A DNA stretch of 64,000 bases from Pyxidicoccus sp. MSG2 (lineage in GTDB: Bacteria > Myxococcota > Myxococcia > Myxococcales > Myxococcaceae): positions 8,512,001 to 8,576,000 of the forward strand of contig NZ_JAPNKC010000001.1 in NCBI RefSeq assembly GCF_026626705.1, given 5' to 3'. The translations under genes were made by a program, and so were the position numbers. A model generated the notes under the pieces. The model was given only the letters and a program-made list of their open reading frames with translations. It was not told the origin of the DNA and ran no database searches. Below are positions 1 through 15,308 of this stretch, one piece after another; position 1 is the first letter of the stretch, and the number at the start of each line of letters is the position of its first letter.

Positions 1-2727
1 GTCGGGGACGTGGATGACGCCATTGGGCTTGCGCCGAACGGAGAACGACCCTTCCAGGTCCTGGACCGGATAGGGCAGCACTGGCTTCTGTTCGAGGGTG
101 CGGACCTTCAGGCGTTGTTTCAGCTCGATTTCGTCCGCTTCCAGCTTCTCGGTGAAGGTGGCGGTGGTGGCGCTCGACACGTCGGTGAGTGACACCCGGC
201 GGTCGCTCATGCCCACGCTGAGCCTCTCCAACGTCAGGTCGCTGTGGACGGTTCGCCGTGGCCCGTCGACGAGCGACTCGACCTGCCAACGCATCGCGGG
301 GACGTTGACCGACAGGGCATCCTGCCGCCAGCGAAGGCCGTGCGCGCCCACCACCGCCTTTCCCTCGAAGCTGGCGGTCCTCAGTGGGGTGGGGACGAGG
401 CTCGCGGTTCCGTCGGCGGCGATGTCCGTGAGCACGCCGCGCAGCGTGCCGTGCAGCTCCAGGTTCAGCGCGAGCTTCGAGGCCTCCAGCTCCTTGGGCA
501 CCCGCGCCCTGGCCAGGAGCGGTGACAGTGCTCCGATGGGCGGAAGGTCGCCCGTCACATCCAGGCGCAGCGCGCGGGTCTTCCGGTCGAACGCCAGTGC
601 GGCATCGAGTGCCAGCTTCAGCCCCGCCTGGCTGGTGAGCCCCAGCCGGAGCGACGGCTTCCGGCGATCCAGTTCCAGCGTCAGCGTCTGGTGTTGGGGA
701 CCCGCGTCGAGCTCACCGGCGCGGAGCCCTTCGACTTGAAGGTCCAGGTCGCCCTTGTGCCGCCACGCATCTCCTTGCGAACGCACCACGACGGCGACAC
801 TGCTGGCCGACACGTCGTCCCAGGCCGGTCGCTGCAGGCGCAGCTCCGTCCGGTGCTCCAGCCGTGGCGAGGGAGAGAAGAGCGCCGCGAGGCTTCCCTT
901 GGAGGCCACGCTCACGCCCAGCTGCTTCCAGGGAATGCGGGCGGCGACGGACTCGGGGATGAAGGGCCGGGCGGCCACGAGGTCCGGCGTCTGGGCGGCC
1001 AGGGTGTATGCCACCTCGTCGGTTCCCTTGGTGGCATCCAGCGACGCGTGCAGCGTGCCCGCGTCGAGCTCCAGCCGGACGCGGGCACGGCTGCGCCGAG
1101 GATCGTCCATCTGGGGGAACACCTCCGACGCGTTGAGCTTCACGTGCACGGGGCCCTTCAGCACCTCGCGTCCATCCGCCGTGACGACCTGGAGCGCCCG
1201 CACGGGCACGTCTGCCTTCAGCGCGAAGGGCGGCTCACTCGCGAGTTGGAGCTGGAGCTGCAGTCCCAGACGTTCCGCCGTCGCACGGAGCCCGGAGGCA
1301 CGGACGTCCAGGGCATCCACCATTCCGGACAGCGCGACGTCTCCCGAGACCCTGATGGGCGAGGAGAGGTCTGGCCGCAGTTGGTGGGCCTTCAGCTCGA
1401 AGGAGGCCTTCGGGATACGAAGCGCGGTGGGCCCACCGACAGCGAGCCCCGTGAGCGCGACTGTGAGCTGAGCGGCGAACCCCTTCGGGGAGTCTGGGGT
1501 CGCCACCAGCGAGACGCTGCCACCGCCGAGTGCCACCCGGAGCTCGTCTTGAGCGAGCTGAAGCTCCGCGACGTCGACGTCCAGGCCGAGTCTGCCCTGG
1601 TCTCCCAGCTGCGGCATGTCGCTGAGCGTGACCTCCCGGGCGTCCAGGTGCACCTTGCCGCGCTCGACCGAGAACGGACGCCAATCGGCGGGGACCCATT
1701 GCAGCAGCTTCCCGAGGTCCACATCCGCCAGGGCCCGTGTCAGAACGGGCGGCACTTCCTCCGCATCCGGAAGCACCAGCTGCGCTTGCACCTCGGTGCT
1801 GTCGGCAAGCCGGGTGCGCTCCAGCTCGAGCGCGATGTGTTGCTTCTCACCGTCGAACTTCGCCGACGCCGCGCCGTGAAGCAGCTCGCGGAGCGTGAAC
1901 CGCGAATCGAAGGTCTGTCGCGCGACATCGAGGTCCACCTGCGCGCGCGCGGCCGACGCCCCCACCTCCGCGGAGAGGACCAGCTCCAGCGCGGCCAGGG
2001 CCGGCGGAATGGCAGGGCCCTCGCGGCTCAGCTCCAGCGGAAGCGGCACGCCCGTCCTGCCCAGCTGCGCGAGGAGCTTCCAGCCATCGTCCTGATGCTT
2101 CGCTTCGACGTTGGCTGCGAGCCCACGCAGGGACCCGCGCTCGAGCACTTCACCGTTGCGAACGCGGACGTAGCTCAACGACACGCCCGACACTTCGATC
2201 TTGCCGACGGGAGGCGCGGAGGCCAGGAGCGCAGCGGCTTGCCGGGAGGCTCCGAGTGGCTCTTCCATGGACGGCGGCTCGGGGGGCTTTGCGCCCGTCA
2301 AACCCGTGAGTGACGTGGTTCCCTGTTCGTCGGTCACCAGGGTCATGGCCACGTCCTGGATGGCCACCCGCTCGAGAAGGGTGGGCCCGCTCAGCAGGGA
2401 GCCAGGCGACCACTGCGCCTCCAGCTTGCCGACGCGGAGCAGCTCGGGCGCGACGCTCTGGAACGGCGGCGGTGTCCGCACGACCAGCCCTTCCAGTCGC
2501 AGGCCCGAGAGCACGTCGACCCGGGCTGTCTGGTAGTCCAGCTGCAGCCCCGTGTCCGTTTCCACCCGGGAGACGATGCGCTGTTTCAGCCAGGGGCGGT
2601 CGAGGTTGTGGAGGACAGCCACCGTCGCGACCAGCACCAGCACGGGGGCCGCGACGAGCACCAGGAGCACGCCTGCGATGATTCGAGTCAACCGCCGGCG
2701 AGGTCGTCCGGATCCGGGGGATTCCAT
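1..2727 (-). CDS. AsmA-like inner-membrane-anchored periplasmic protein (partial, C-terminus beyond window)
   Basis: The frame is open from an ATG at 2727 down to base 1, so about 909 residues are visible and the stop lies outside the window. The N-terminus is basic (several Arg), followed by one hydrophobic segment at about residues 15-37 that would anchor the protein in the inner membrane. The rest is long, beta-rich and repetitive (alternating hydrophobic strands, repeated L-x-L-x-L patterns) with no catalytic motif. This is the pattern of AsmA/TamB/YhdP-type proteins, which bridge the periplasm and are thought to move lipids between membranes. The opening after the anchor, a short helix then a membrane-proximal strand repeat, fits AsmA rather than TamB. 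It lies 95 bp downstream of the Pgs-like gene block on the same strand and could be co-transcribed. The family call is moderate; a specific function is not assignable. Confidence 0.7.
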   Translation of the reverse strand, partial: MESPGSGRPRRRLTRIIAGVLLVLVAAPVLVLVATVAVLHNLDRPWLKQRIVSRVETDTGLQLDYQTARVDVLSGLRLEGLVVRTPPPFQSVAPELLRVGKLEAQWSPGSLLSGPTLLERVAIQDVAMTLVTDEQGTTSLTGLTGAKPPEPPSMEEPLGASRQAAALLASAPPVGKIEVSGVSLSYVRVRNGEVLERGSLRGLAANVEAKHQDDGWKLLAQLGRTGVPLPLELSREGPAIPPALAALELVLSAEVGASAARAQVDLDVARQTFDSRFTLRELLHGAASAKFDGEKQHIALELERTRLADSTEVQAQLVLPDAEEVPPVLTRALADVDLGKLLQWVPADWRPFSVERGKVHLDAREVTLSDMPQLGDQGRLGLDVDVAELQLAQDELRVALGGGSVSLVATPDSPKGFAAQLTVALTGLAVGGPTALRIPKASFELKAHQLRPDLSSPIRVSGDVALSGMVDALDVRASGLRATAERLGLQLQLQLASEPPFALKADVPVRALQVVTADGREVLKGPVHVKLNASEVFPQMDDPRRSRARVRLELDAGTLHASLDATKGTDEVAYTLAAQTPDLVAARPFIPESVAARIPWKQLGVSVASKGSLAALFSPSPRLEHRTELRLQRPAWDDVSASSVAVVVRSQGDAWRHKGDLDLQVEGLRAGELDAGPQHQTLTLELDRRKPSLRLGLTSQAGLKLALDAALAFDRKTRALRLDVTGDLPPIGALSPLLARARVPKELEASKLALNLELHGTLRGVLTDIAADGTASLVPTPLRTASFEGKAVVGAHGLRWRQDALSVNVPAMRWQVESLVDGPRRTVHSDLTLERLSVGMSDRRVSLTDVSSATTATFTEKLEADEIELKQRLKVRTLEQKPVLPYPVQDLEGSFSVRRKPNGVIHVPD

Positions 2728-2822
2728 GGTGTGCGGCCGGGAGCGCGCGGCCCCACCGTCCTACCATGTGGCAGAAGCGGGTTTCAATCGACGGAGCAGC
2801 CGGGCGCCAGGTCCGTTCGCGC

Positions 2823-3254
2823 TCACCGTGACTTGCGCTTCAGCTCCCGCGCGGGAATCCCCGCAATCACTGCTCCGGGCTCCACGTCGGCCGTCACCAC
2901 CGCGTTTGCCCCAATCACCGCCCCGTCACCCACCGTCACGGGACCGAGAATCTGTGCGCCCACGCCGACGTAGACGTTGCGTCCAATCCGCGGCGCACCC
3001 ACCACGCCGGGCTTCGGCTCCACGCTGACGTTCTGCGACAGGAAGCTGCCCTCGCCAATCTCCACTCCGGGCGCCACCACCACGCCCATGCCGCCGTAGC
3101 CCAGTTCCACGCTCGCATGGAGCTCTGCCGCCAGGTCCACGTGACACTGGTGCATGCGCGTGCCCACCGCGGCCACCACGTCCGGCAGCACCGGCACATG
3201 CCATGTCTTCAGCCGCTTCGCGGCCCGGTAGAAGGTCAGCGCCGTCGGACCCAT
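2823..3254 (-). CDS. Serine O-acetyltransferase-like left-handed beta-helix (hexapeptide) protein
   Basis: A 143-residue protein. Residues 55-135 are hexapeptide repeats (V-x-IGEGS, IGRNVYVG, VGDGAVIGA) ending in the G-x-PA motif typical of the CysE/SAT-like acyltransferase branch. It is much shorter than CysE and lacks the N-terminal helical domain. The positions where this family usually carries catalytic histidines (HPG and DH/QH motifs) read APG and SQN here, so classical acetyl-CoA:serine chemistry is doubtful. The start at 3254 overlaps the end of the upstream GNAT-like gene by 19 bp, so the pair is probably translationally coupled. As last gene of the Pgs-like block it may acylate a polymer or its precursor; that role is inferred from context only. 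Confidence 0.75.
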   Translation of the reverse strand: MGPTALTFYRAAKRLKTWHVPVLPDVVAAVGTRMHQCHVDLAAELHASVELGYGGMGVVVAPGVEIGEGSFLSQNVSVEPKPGVVGAPRIGRNVYVGVGAQILGPVTVGDGAVIGANAVVTADVEPGAVIAGIPARELKRKSR

Positions 3255-4468
3255 TTCCCCACCATTCTCCGGGCCACGGGGGCCCAGCGGAACTTCGCCC
3301 GGTACATCGCACGGCCCCTCAGCGAGTTCCGGTAGATGAACAGCCAGTGGTGCGGACGCACCGTGTCCGTCCACTCCCGCTTGAAGGGCGCGTCGTCCCC
3401 CAGCAAATCCAGCTCCGTCACCCCACGGCCGATGCAGTCCTGGATGAGCCCTTCCGTCAGCAATTGCCCCGGGCTCACCTCCGCGAAGCGCTCGTCGTAG
3501 CCCGGCTTCATCGCCAGGTACCGGCCGCCGTACTCCAGGCCGTACTGGAACGCGACGGCCTGCGTGCCCAGCCGCAGGTAGTACAGCCCCAGCCAGCCGG
3601 CCTTCGCCGCCACCTCCGCCAGGTCCGAGTAGAACGCCAGCCGCTTCCGGCTCTGCGCAATCGCCGTCCCGCGCTGCGCCTTCCAGCCGCTGCGCTCCAG
3701 CGCGAAGCCCTCCTCCAGTCGCTCCGCCAGGCGCTCTCCGCCCGTCACCCGCTCCAGCGTCACCCGACCGCGCTCCTCCAGTCGGCGGCGTCGACGGCGC
3801 AGCGGCTTGGACTGCCGTCCCCGCTCGCGCTGCCATGTGTCCACCGAGTCCGGCAGCAGCGCATACGGCGAGCGTGCGCTCTCCCACGTCCCGCAGGGCA
3901 TTCCCACCCGGCGCGCCGCCGCGAGCACCGCGAAGGCCGCGCCGCCGTCGGGCACGTCCGCCAGCCGCAGCACGTCCCAGCTCGGGTCCTTCATCAGGTG
4001 CGCCAGGAACGCAGTCCCCGCGCGGCGCGGGTCCTCCGCCAGCAAGTCGAAGCGGCACGAGTGCTTGTTCGTCAGCGACAGCAACTGTCGCACGGGCATC
4101 CCGTACTGCTGCCCCCGCTGCGCGCGCAGCGGCAGCACCGCCACCAGCCGGCCCTCCGCGTCACGCCCCGTCAGGATGCGCAGCCATCCCTCCGGCGCGA
4201 AGTGCCGCAGCCAGCAGCGAAGGAACTCGTGCCGGTAGAAGACCTGGTCGTCCGTGCGCGACACCAGGTCATTCCACTCCGACTCCAGCGCGTCGAATCC
4301 GGAGAGGTCGCGCACCTCGCTCACGCGCATCGCCTGGCGCGCGTAGAACAGCGCGCGCCGCCGGGCACCCGGTGTGGTCTCGTTGTGCCCCGGTCCTCCG
4401 ACTCCGACGCGTGTGCCCGGTGGCACACTCGCGACGCCGGGAGCATCCGGGGTGGGAAGCTCCTCCAT
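3236..4468 (-). CDS. FemAB/GNAT-like acyltransferase (BioF2-like acetyltransferase domain)
   Basis: A 410-residue soluble protein. From about residue 50 it shows the pattern of the Acetyltransf_6/FemAB-related family: an early E-x-x-W-N motif, Y-R-H-E-F, a basic helix rich in RRRR near residue 230, Y-L-R-L-G, and a late L-D-L-L-G-D-D-A-x-F-K-x-x-W motif. The family includes enzymes that join acyl or aminoacyl groups to exopolysaccharide or peptidoglycan precursors. The ATG at 4468 is preceded by GAGGAGGG at good spacing, so I prefer it to an internal Met at 4330 with a weak site. It starts 36 bp after the ligase gene and overlaps the next gene. Role in modifying or priming the Pgs-like polymer is inference. 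Confidence 0.75.
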   Translation of the reverse strand: MEELPTPDAPGVASVPPGTRVGVGGPGHNETTPGARRRALFYARQAMRVSEVRDLSGFDALESEWNDLVSRTDDQVFYRHEFLRCWLRHFAPEGWLRILTGRDAEGRLVAVLPLRAQRGQQYGMPVRQLLSLTNKHSCRFDLLAEDPRRAGTAFLAHLMKDPSWDVLRLADVPDGGAAFAVLAAARRVGMPCGTWESARSPYALLPDSVDTWQRERGRQSKPLRRRRRRLEERGRVTLERVTGGERLAERLEEGFALERSGWKAQRGTAIAQSRKRLAFYSDLAEVAAKAGWLGLYYLRLGTQAVAFQYGLEYGGRYLAMKPGYDERFAEVSPGQLLTEGLIQDCIGRGVTELDLLGDDAPFKREWTDTVRPHHWLFIYRNSLRGRAMYRAKFRWAPVARRMVGKWVRRR

Positions 4469-4504
4469 GAAATTCCCTCCTCAGGTTGTCGCGACGCCGC
4501 CGGC

Positions 4505-9173
<4,669 letters not shown>

Positions 9174-9196
<23 letters not shown>

Positions 9197-12100
9197 CGAG
9201 CAGCTCCTCGAACTCCTCCTCGGGAGGAGTGATGTCCCGCAGACCCCGGCCGCCCATCCAGTCCCAGCGGGCCCCCACGGAGAACACGTTCTGCAACCCG
9301 AAGGGGTCCGACAGCAGCGCCCGGTCTTCCGCGAAGAGCATCAGCCGGTTGCCGTTCCCCGCCCACACGTTCCAATCCAACCGGCCCGCCACCCGGTGCC
9401 GCAGATACGCCTGTGCGCGGTGCTCGTCCCGCATGCGGTACGTCAGCTCGTAGCCCAGCTCCGCCCGGGTGCCGCGCAGCGGCCCGCCCAGCAGGGCCGC
9501 CCACCTCGCGCCGCCGCCCGCGTGGTCCAGCGTGCCCAGGTCCGCGTTGGTGGTGGCGAACGCCCCCACCGAGCCCACGTGGTCCTGGAAGGGCTGCCAG
9601 CGCAGCGACAGCTTCGGTATCAGCCGGCGCGGGTGGTCCTCGCCGTAGCGCCAGAAGACGCTCTGGTCATACCGGTCCGGGTCCACCGCCGAGCCGCCGT
9701 GCGAAGTCTCCACCGCCAGCCCCAGCGAGGGCACCAACCCCAGGTCCGGGCTCAGTTGCACCCACCGGTCCACCGTGGCCCGGCCACGCGCGCTCCAGCG
9801 CAGCGTGTCCTCCACCGACTGGGTGAAGAACGCGCCGTGCAGGTTCAGCCGCAGGCGCAGCGGCAGCCGCGTCAGGTAGAGGTTCGTGTTGGCGCCGAAC
9901 ACCGTGGGCTGGCCCACCGGGTAGCGCGCCTCGGGCTCGAAGCGCAGCCACGCGCGGTCCTCCACCAACTCGCGGCGCAGGCCCAGGCGCACGTCCATGC
10001 CCGAGCGCAGCGGGCGCTCGAGGACTTCGCCCTCTTCGACCTCCTCGCGGCGGAAGGCCAGCTCCGCGGAAATCATCCCCAGGCCGTGCGGCGCCTCCGC
10101 GGGCGGCACCCCTTCGGGCAACAGCGACAGGCGCGGCGGCAGCGCGGGCCACGGCAGCGGCTCCAGCCCGGAGGACGCCTGCTCCCACCAGCGCCCCGGC
10201 GCCGCGTCCGGCGGCTCCGTCACGCCCAGTTCCACGCGCACCAGCGCCTCGCCCTCGGGCGACTCCAGGCGCACCTGGTGCGGGCCCTTGCCGGGCAGCA
10301 ACAGCCACGTTTCGCCCGCGCGGCCCACCGGACCGGCGAGGCCCTTCACCGTGGCGTCCACGTCCTCCGGCAGACCCAGGCGCATCGGCGGGCCGTCCTC
10401 CGCGCCCGCGCCTCCCGTGCCGTCGCCAGCGGGCACCACCACGCTGGACAGCAGCACGTGCCGTCCGGCCTGGGGCGACAGGGCGCGCGCCTGGATGCGC
10501 AGCGCGCCCGGCCCGAGCACCGTCATCACCACCGGCGTGCCCGGCTTGCTGCGCAGCAGCGTCAGCGGCTGCTGCGAGGACAGCGGCGCGGCCTGACCGC
10601 CCGCCACGGACGGGTCCACGAAGCGCACCAGGCCGAGGGCCGGCGTCGCGTTTCGCCCGTGCAGCACCTCCACCTGGTGCCGGCCGCGCACGTCCAGCAC
10701 GAAGGTCAGCAGCGCCGTCTTCCCGTCCTCCACCTGCTGCTCCATGACGGTGCGGCCGTCCACGCGCAGCGCGAAGGTGCACGGAGGCCGGGGGCCGTCC
10801 ACGCCCACGCGCGGCGTGGAGCCGCACAGCACCTGGGCACCCACGGGGCGCGGCTCGCGCACGTCCATGCTCAGCACGCGCGAGCGGCCCGAGGGCAGGA
10901 GCCGGCCCTGCTCCAGCGGCCACGGCGGCGCCAGCAGCGCCTTGCGCACCGTGTCTCCCGTCTCCGGCTCCTCCGGGTCGCCGTCGGCGAGCGCGTCCAG
11001 CAGGCCCGCCGCCTGCTCCGCGTCGCGCAGCCGCTCCCAGTGCGTCCAGCGGCCGGCCAGCGCGCGCATGTGCCGCACGCGCGGGTGGTCCGCCCAGCCC
11101 TCGAGCTGCGCGGCCAGCGCGGCGCCCAGCGGTGCCCCGCCTTCACTCCACGCCTTGGAGGAGGACTCCAGGCGCTCCAGCAACCCCAGCGCCTCCAGGC
11201 CCACCTGCGGCAGGCCCGTCTCGCGGTACAGCGCCACCAGCGCGAGCGCCGCAGCCTCGTCCTGGCCCGACGCCGCCAGCCAGCGAGCGCGCAGGTAGCG
11301 CTTCGCCACCGTGCCCGTGCCGTCGGAGGTCAGCAGCTCCAGCGCGCGCTTCGTGCCCAGCTCGCGCGCCTTCGCCACCCGCGCCGTGAGGTCCTCCTGC
11401 TCCGCGCCCGGGAGCACGGAGTACGCGGGAGACATCAGCGTGGGCGCGGTGATGGCCTGGCTGAAGCGCACGCCCTCTCGCGAGTCGTCCTGCAGCCGGC
11501 CCAGTATCGCGAGCAGTCGCCGGGACTGCTCCGGCGACAGTCGCCGCTGGTCCTTCAGCAGGGGCACCAGGTCCGCGCGGGCGAAGCCGTCTTCCTGGAG
11601 CGACAGCAGCAGCTCCGCGCGGGCCAACCGAGGCTCCGCGTCGTCCGGCGTCTCGCGCAGCCGGCGCGACAGCGTCAGCAGCGTGTCCATGGCCGAGGCC
11701 CCCGCGAGCGCCACGGCGGGCGCCACCGCGTCCAGCGAGCCCGCCGCACCCCGGCGCACCGACAGCGAGGCGACGAGCGGCGTGGCCTGCTTGCCCTCCA
11801 CCTCGAACCACACCTCGCGCGCCAGCGGCGGCAGCATCACCACCGCGGACACCGGCGCGGCGGACGTGCCCTCCGCGCCCTCCAACGCGTGGTGGCTGGA
11901 ACCCGCGCGGCCCGGCATCAGCACCAGCTTCTGCGGCCGGCCCACGTCCGTGTGCAGGCGCAGCGTCACCGGCTTCGAGACGTCGCCGAGCCCGCGCAAC
12001 TGGAGCCGCACCGGCGTGGGCAGCTTCGCGTCCGGCACGAAGAAGCGCACCGCCTTCGTTCCCACGCGCACCGGCCACTGCGTGCGGATGTAGCCGACCT

Positions 12101-14198
12101 CCGCCACCGCGCCCGGCGTCCCCGTCGGCGGCAGCGAGAGGAAGGCGCGCGCGTCGGCGCCGCCCTCCAGGCTCACGGTGTGGTCACCGGGCGGCAGGGC
12201 AATCTCCACGGGCTCCACTGCGGCCAGCGGCAGCAGCGGGAAGGCCTGCTCGCCCACGCGCAGCACCAGCGGTGTGCCCGCGCGCGACGGAGCGACCACG
12301 TACGCGCGCAGCAGCGTCGGCGCCTCGGCGGGGCCGGTGGCGTGCACGTGGGTGGTGGCTCCCGGTGTCAGTGGCCAGAGCGCGCCATTCGCGGGCGTGC
12401 CCTCTTCGTCATCCATGGCCTGCACGTCCAGCCAGCGCGTGGGCAGCAGGGTGGGGGCGTCCTCTTCCGGCGTGGGCGTCACGCGCGACCAGCGGCTCGC
12501 GCGCCACCATGCGGAGCGGTAGCGGCGGCGAATCTCGTCGGAGAGCGGCTCGGCGCGCCATGCCAGCTCCAGCGCGGCCAGCTCACGGCTGCGCAGCGGG
12601 TCTCCCAGCGGGAGCCGCGACACCAGCCCGGCGGCCTCGGCGGCGAGCCAGCCCGGCTCCGGGAAGGACGGCGCCGTGCCCAGCAGGGCGTGCGCCGCGT
12701 CCGTCTGCCGCATGTCCAGCAGCATCCGCGCCGCGCGCAGCCGAAGGTGCCAGGCCAGCGGCGTGGGAGCCGCCTTGCCTTCCAGTGCTCGAAGGGCTTC
12801 CACCGCCTCCGGCACGCGGTCTCCACTCGCCTCGTCCAGCGCCACCAGCGCGCGGAGCAGGGGAGACAGGTCCTTCACGTCGGTGACGACGGTGAGGCTG
12901 GCATCCCCCGAGGCCAGCTCCGGCGCGAGCACGACGAGCTGACGGCGCAGCAGCGCTGCGCGAGGCGAGCCGTCTGCCTTCACCGCGTCCCACGCCTTGC
13001 GCGCGTGGTCCACCCAGTTCGCCTCATGCGCCAGCGCCTCGCCCAGCTTCGGCCGGCGCGACACCACGCGGGCGCGGAGCAGCACGCCGCTGCCGTCCCA
13101 GTGCACGCGGTAGGCGTGCTTCCCCGGGCGCAACGCCACGCGCACTTCGTTCTCGATGCCCACGTGCTCCCCCGAGGGGAGCAGGCGCGGCCGACGGTCC
13201 TCGGGCAGCGCCACGTCGGACGCGCCCTCCACCCAGGCGGGTTCCGGCGCCACGTCGGCGAAGGCCAGCGTCGCGCCCTCACTGCGCACCTCCACCGCGA
13301 CGGGCGGCGTCTCCGTGCCATGCAGCACCGGACGCACTTCCAGCGCGAGCACGCCGGGGCCTTCCAGCTCCACGGCCCAGCTTCCGGTGCCCTCCCCGGG
13401 ACGCACCCAGGGCGCGTCCATGCCTTCCAGCGACACCTCCGCGCCGGGCGGGCGGGGACGGGCGACGCGCAGGCTCGCGCCGCGCAGCGGGGACACCTGG
13501 GTCCACTCGCGCAGCGCGGCGGCCTTGCGCCAGTCACGCAGGGCGGTGCGCAGCGGCGCGTTCTCCGGTACGCCTTCCGCGAGCGTGGCCTCCAGCTCCG
13601 CGTCCAGGTCGAGCCGCGTGCGCAGCGACGCCTGGAAGGGCAGGGGCGGGCGCGAGCCCTGGCCGTCCACCCAGCGCAGCAGCGCCTCGCGCATGGCCTC
13701 GTCGGTGTGCGTCGTCTCGAAGGGCGTGGGACGCTCCACCCAGACGCGGCCGGGCTTCGTGGCCGTCACCACCCAGATGCTGCCCGGGCCCATGGGCTCG
13801 GCGAGGTACCAGCGGCCGGGCTTCTCCGGCACGCCTTCCTCCTCCAGCCTCAGGTGCGAGCCCTGCGCGTCCGTCGCCACCGGCACGCGCACGAAGCGCA
13901 GCGTGCCGGGCGCGCCGGTGACGCGGGCCACGTCCAGCGGCCCCAGCCACAACGCGGCGCCACGCTCGGGCCCCACCTGCACGGCGCCCGTGACTTGCGG
14001 CACACCGTCCGGCACGTACGGCGCGGCGGCGCGCACGTCGGCGGTGGGCACGGGGGCGCGCACCGGGCGCGGCTCCCAGCTCAGTCCTTCCACCGAGCGG
14101 AGCGCCTCCGACGGCGAGGCGGCGAGCACTGCCACCGGTAGCATGGCGATGAGCCCTGCCAGCGAGACGAGACGGGTGCGGCGTCGAAGCGGAGACAT
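9174..14198 (-). CDS. Large outer-membrane protein: periplasmic beta/helical-repeat domains plus C-terminal beta-barrel, putative polymer exporter
   Basis: A 1674-residue protein with a signal peptide at residues 1-26 (basic start, LAGLIAMLPVAVLA core, ASP). It then has beta-sandwich-like domains, a helical TPR-like middle (about 400-560 and 880-1060) and a C-terminal stretch from about residue 1390 of alternating amphipathic strands rich in W, Y, R and L. These include L-Y-L-T-R-L-P-L-R-L-R-L-N and a final V-F-S-V-G-A-R-W-D-W, as in an outer-membrane beta-barrel. Periplasmic repeats followed by a barrel is the architecture of polysaccharide exporters such as PgaA and BcsC. Sequence identity to them is not claimed. 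It starts 6 bp after the hydrolase gene and overlaps the ligase gene by 23 bp. I infer that it exports the product of the PgsB/PgsC-like pair. Confidence 0.7.
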
Positions 14199-14204
14199 CG
14201 GCGC

Positions 14205-15308
14205 TCAATCCTCCAAGGGTGCGAACAGCACGTGGCCCAGCCGCGCCAGCCGCTCTCCGGAGGAGAGGGACCCACGGGCCTGGGCCGACAACTCGAGATG
14301 GAGGAAGCGCGCGTGCTCGTACGCCTGCAGCAGCCGACCCTGGGCGTTCTGCGTCCCGCCCAGCACCTGTGTCCCTTCCGGGTACAGGCGCACTCCCTCA
14401 CCCCACAGCTTCACCAGCTGCTTCGACACCCGCCGCGCCCAGGTCGTGGGCTCGCGCGTGCCGGAGCTGACCACTGCAATCAAAGACTTGTCCCGCAGCC
14501 CGCTCTCCGCCTTCGCGGTGCCGAAGCCGTGGAGCTGCACCACGCGCGGCGCGGACAGCGTGCGCGCCACCTGGTTCGTCACCTCCTGGAAGAGGTGGTC
14601 CGGGTTGTGCGCGACGTCCGCCGGGTGCTCCGGGTCCTCGGGTGTCTCGCCCGGGCTGCCGTGGTAGCGGTGCGCGGTGGCCGTCATGAAGACGCGGGGG
14701 CGCTCGCCCTTGAGCCCACAGGCGAAGAGGCCGACGCCGATGCCCTCGGTGCCCTTGTCGAACCAGGGATGCGGCACCTGCACCACGTCGTCCGTGGCGG
14801 GCCCGGTGCGGATGACGTAGGCGCCCGCGCCCCGCAGCCGCTCGGGCTTCTCGCGCAGCACCCAGAAGGTATCCTGCATCCCCTCCCAGACCTCCAGGCG
14901 GAAGCCCACGGAGGAGGCCAGCTTCTCCGCGCCTGCTGGAGGTGTCGTCGTCTCCGGCGCGGCCTCGAGCAGCGCGGGGAGCAGCTTCGCGAAGGCGGCC
15001 CGCTCCTCCAGCGTGGTGGGGTGGAACTTCACGTCGGCCAGCTTCGGCCACAGTCCGGCGAAGCGTGCGTCGGGAGCACAGCCCTTGATGGGGCGGACCC
15101 GCGCGGTGTCGTCGTCAGCCATGGTGAAGGAGGTGGCCTCCTCGTCCTGCTCCGAGGTGCCTCGCGGCGCGGTGCGCGTGGGCTCCTCGCGATTGGGGAC
15201 GGGCCGGTCGACGGGCTCGGACGCCATGGCGAGCGGTGCCAGGCCGGGCGCCGCCAGGACGCCCGCCGCCAGCCAGCGCGCGGCCCCGCGGAACAGGCAG
15301 CGGCTCAC
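14205..15308 (-). CDS. Secreted poly-gamma-glutamate hydrolase-like protein
   Basis: I place the start at GTG 15308, giving 367 residues with a signal peptide (LFRGAARWLAAGVLAAPGLA). This start has GGAGG eight bases upstream and forms a GTGA overlap with the previous stop. Motifs in order are V-P-H-P-W-F-D-K-G-T-E near residue 179, A-H-R-Y-H-G near 207, V-V-Q-L-H-G near 258, N-A-Q-G-R and F-L-H-L-E-L-S near 335. The order PH..GT, HG, N.xxR and LEL matches my knowledge of the zinc-dependent poly-gamma-glutamate hydrolase family (PghP-like, PF05908). The lipoprotein encoded at 21369-22625 shares the same motif order. Position between PgsC-, exporter- and PgsB-like genes supports a polymer-trimming or release role. 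Family assignment is from motifs only. Confidence 0.65.
   Translation of the reverse strand: MSRCLFRGAARWLAAGVLAAPGLAPLAMASEPVDRPVPNREEPTRTAPRGTSEQDEEATSFTMADDDTARVRPIKGCAPDARFAGLWPKLADVKFHPTTLEERAAFAKLLPALLEAAPETTTPPAGAEKLASSVGFRLEVWEGMQDTFWVLREKPERLRGAGAYVIRTGPATDDVVQVPHPWFDKGTEGIGVGLFACGLKGERPRVFMTATAHRYHGSPGETPEDPEHPADVAHNPDHLFQEVTNQVARTLSAPRVVQLHGFGTAKAESGLRDKSLIAVVSSGTREPTTWARRVSKQLVKLWGEGVRLYPEGTQVLGGTQNAQGRLLQAYEHARFLHLELSAQARGSLSSGERLARLGHVLFAPLED

Noticed and set aside
9396..14141. A 1581-codon open frame on the plus strand opposite the large outer-membrane protein
   Set aside because: Its product is a low-complexity Arg/His/Gln-rich string without domains, and the minus-strand frame has a signal peptide, a barrel and tight junctions with its neighbours. 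Long antisense frames are common at this GC content.
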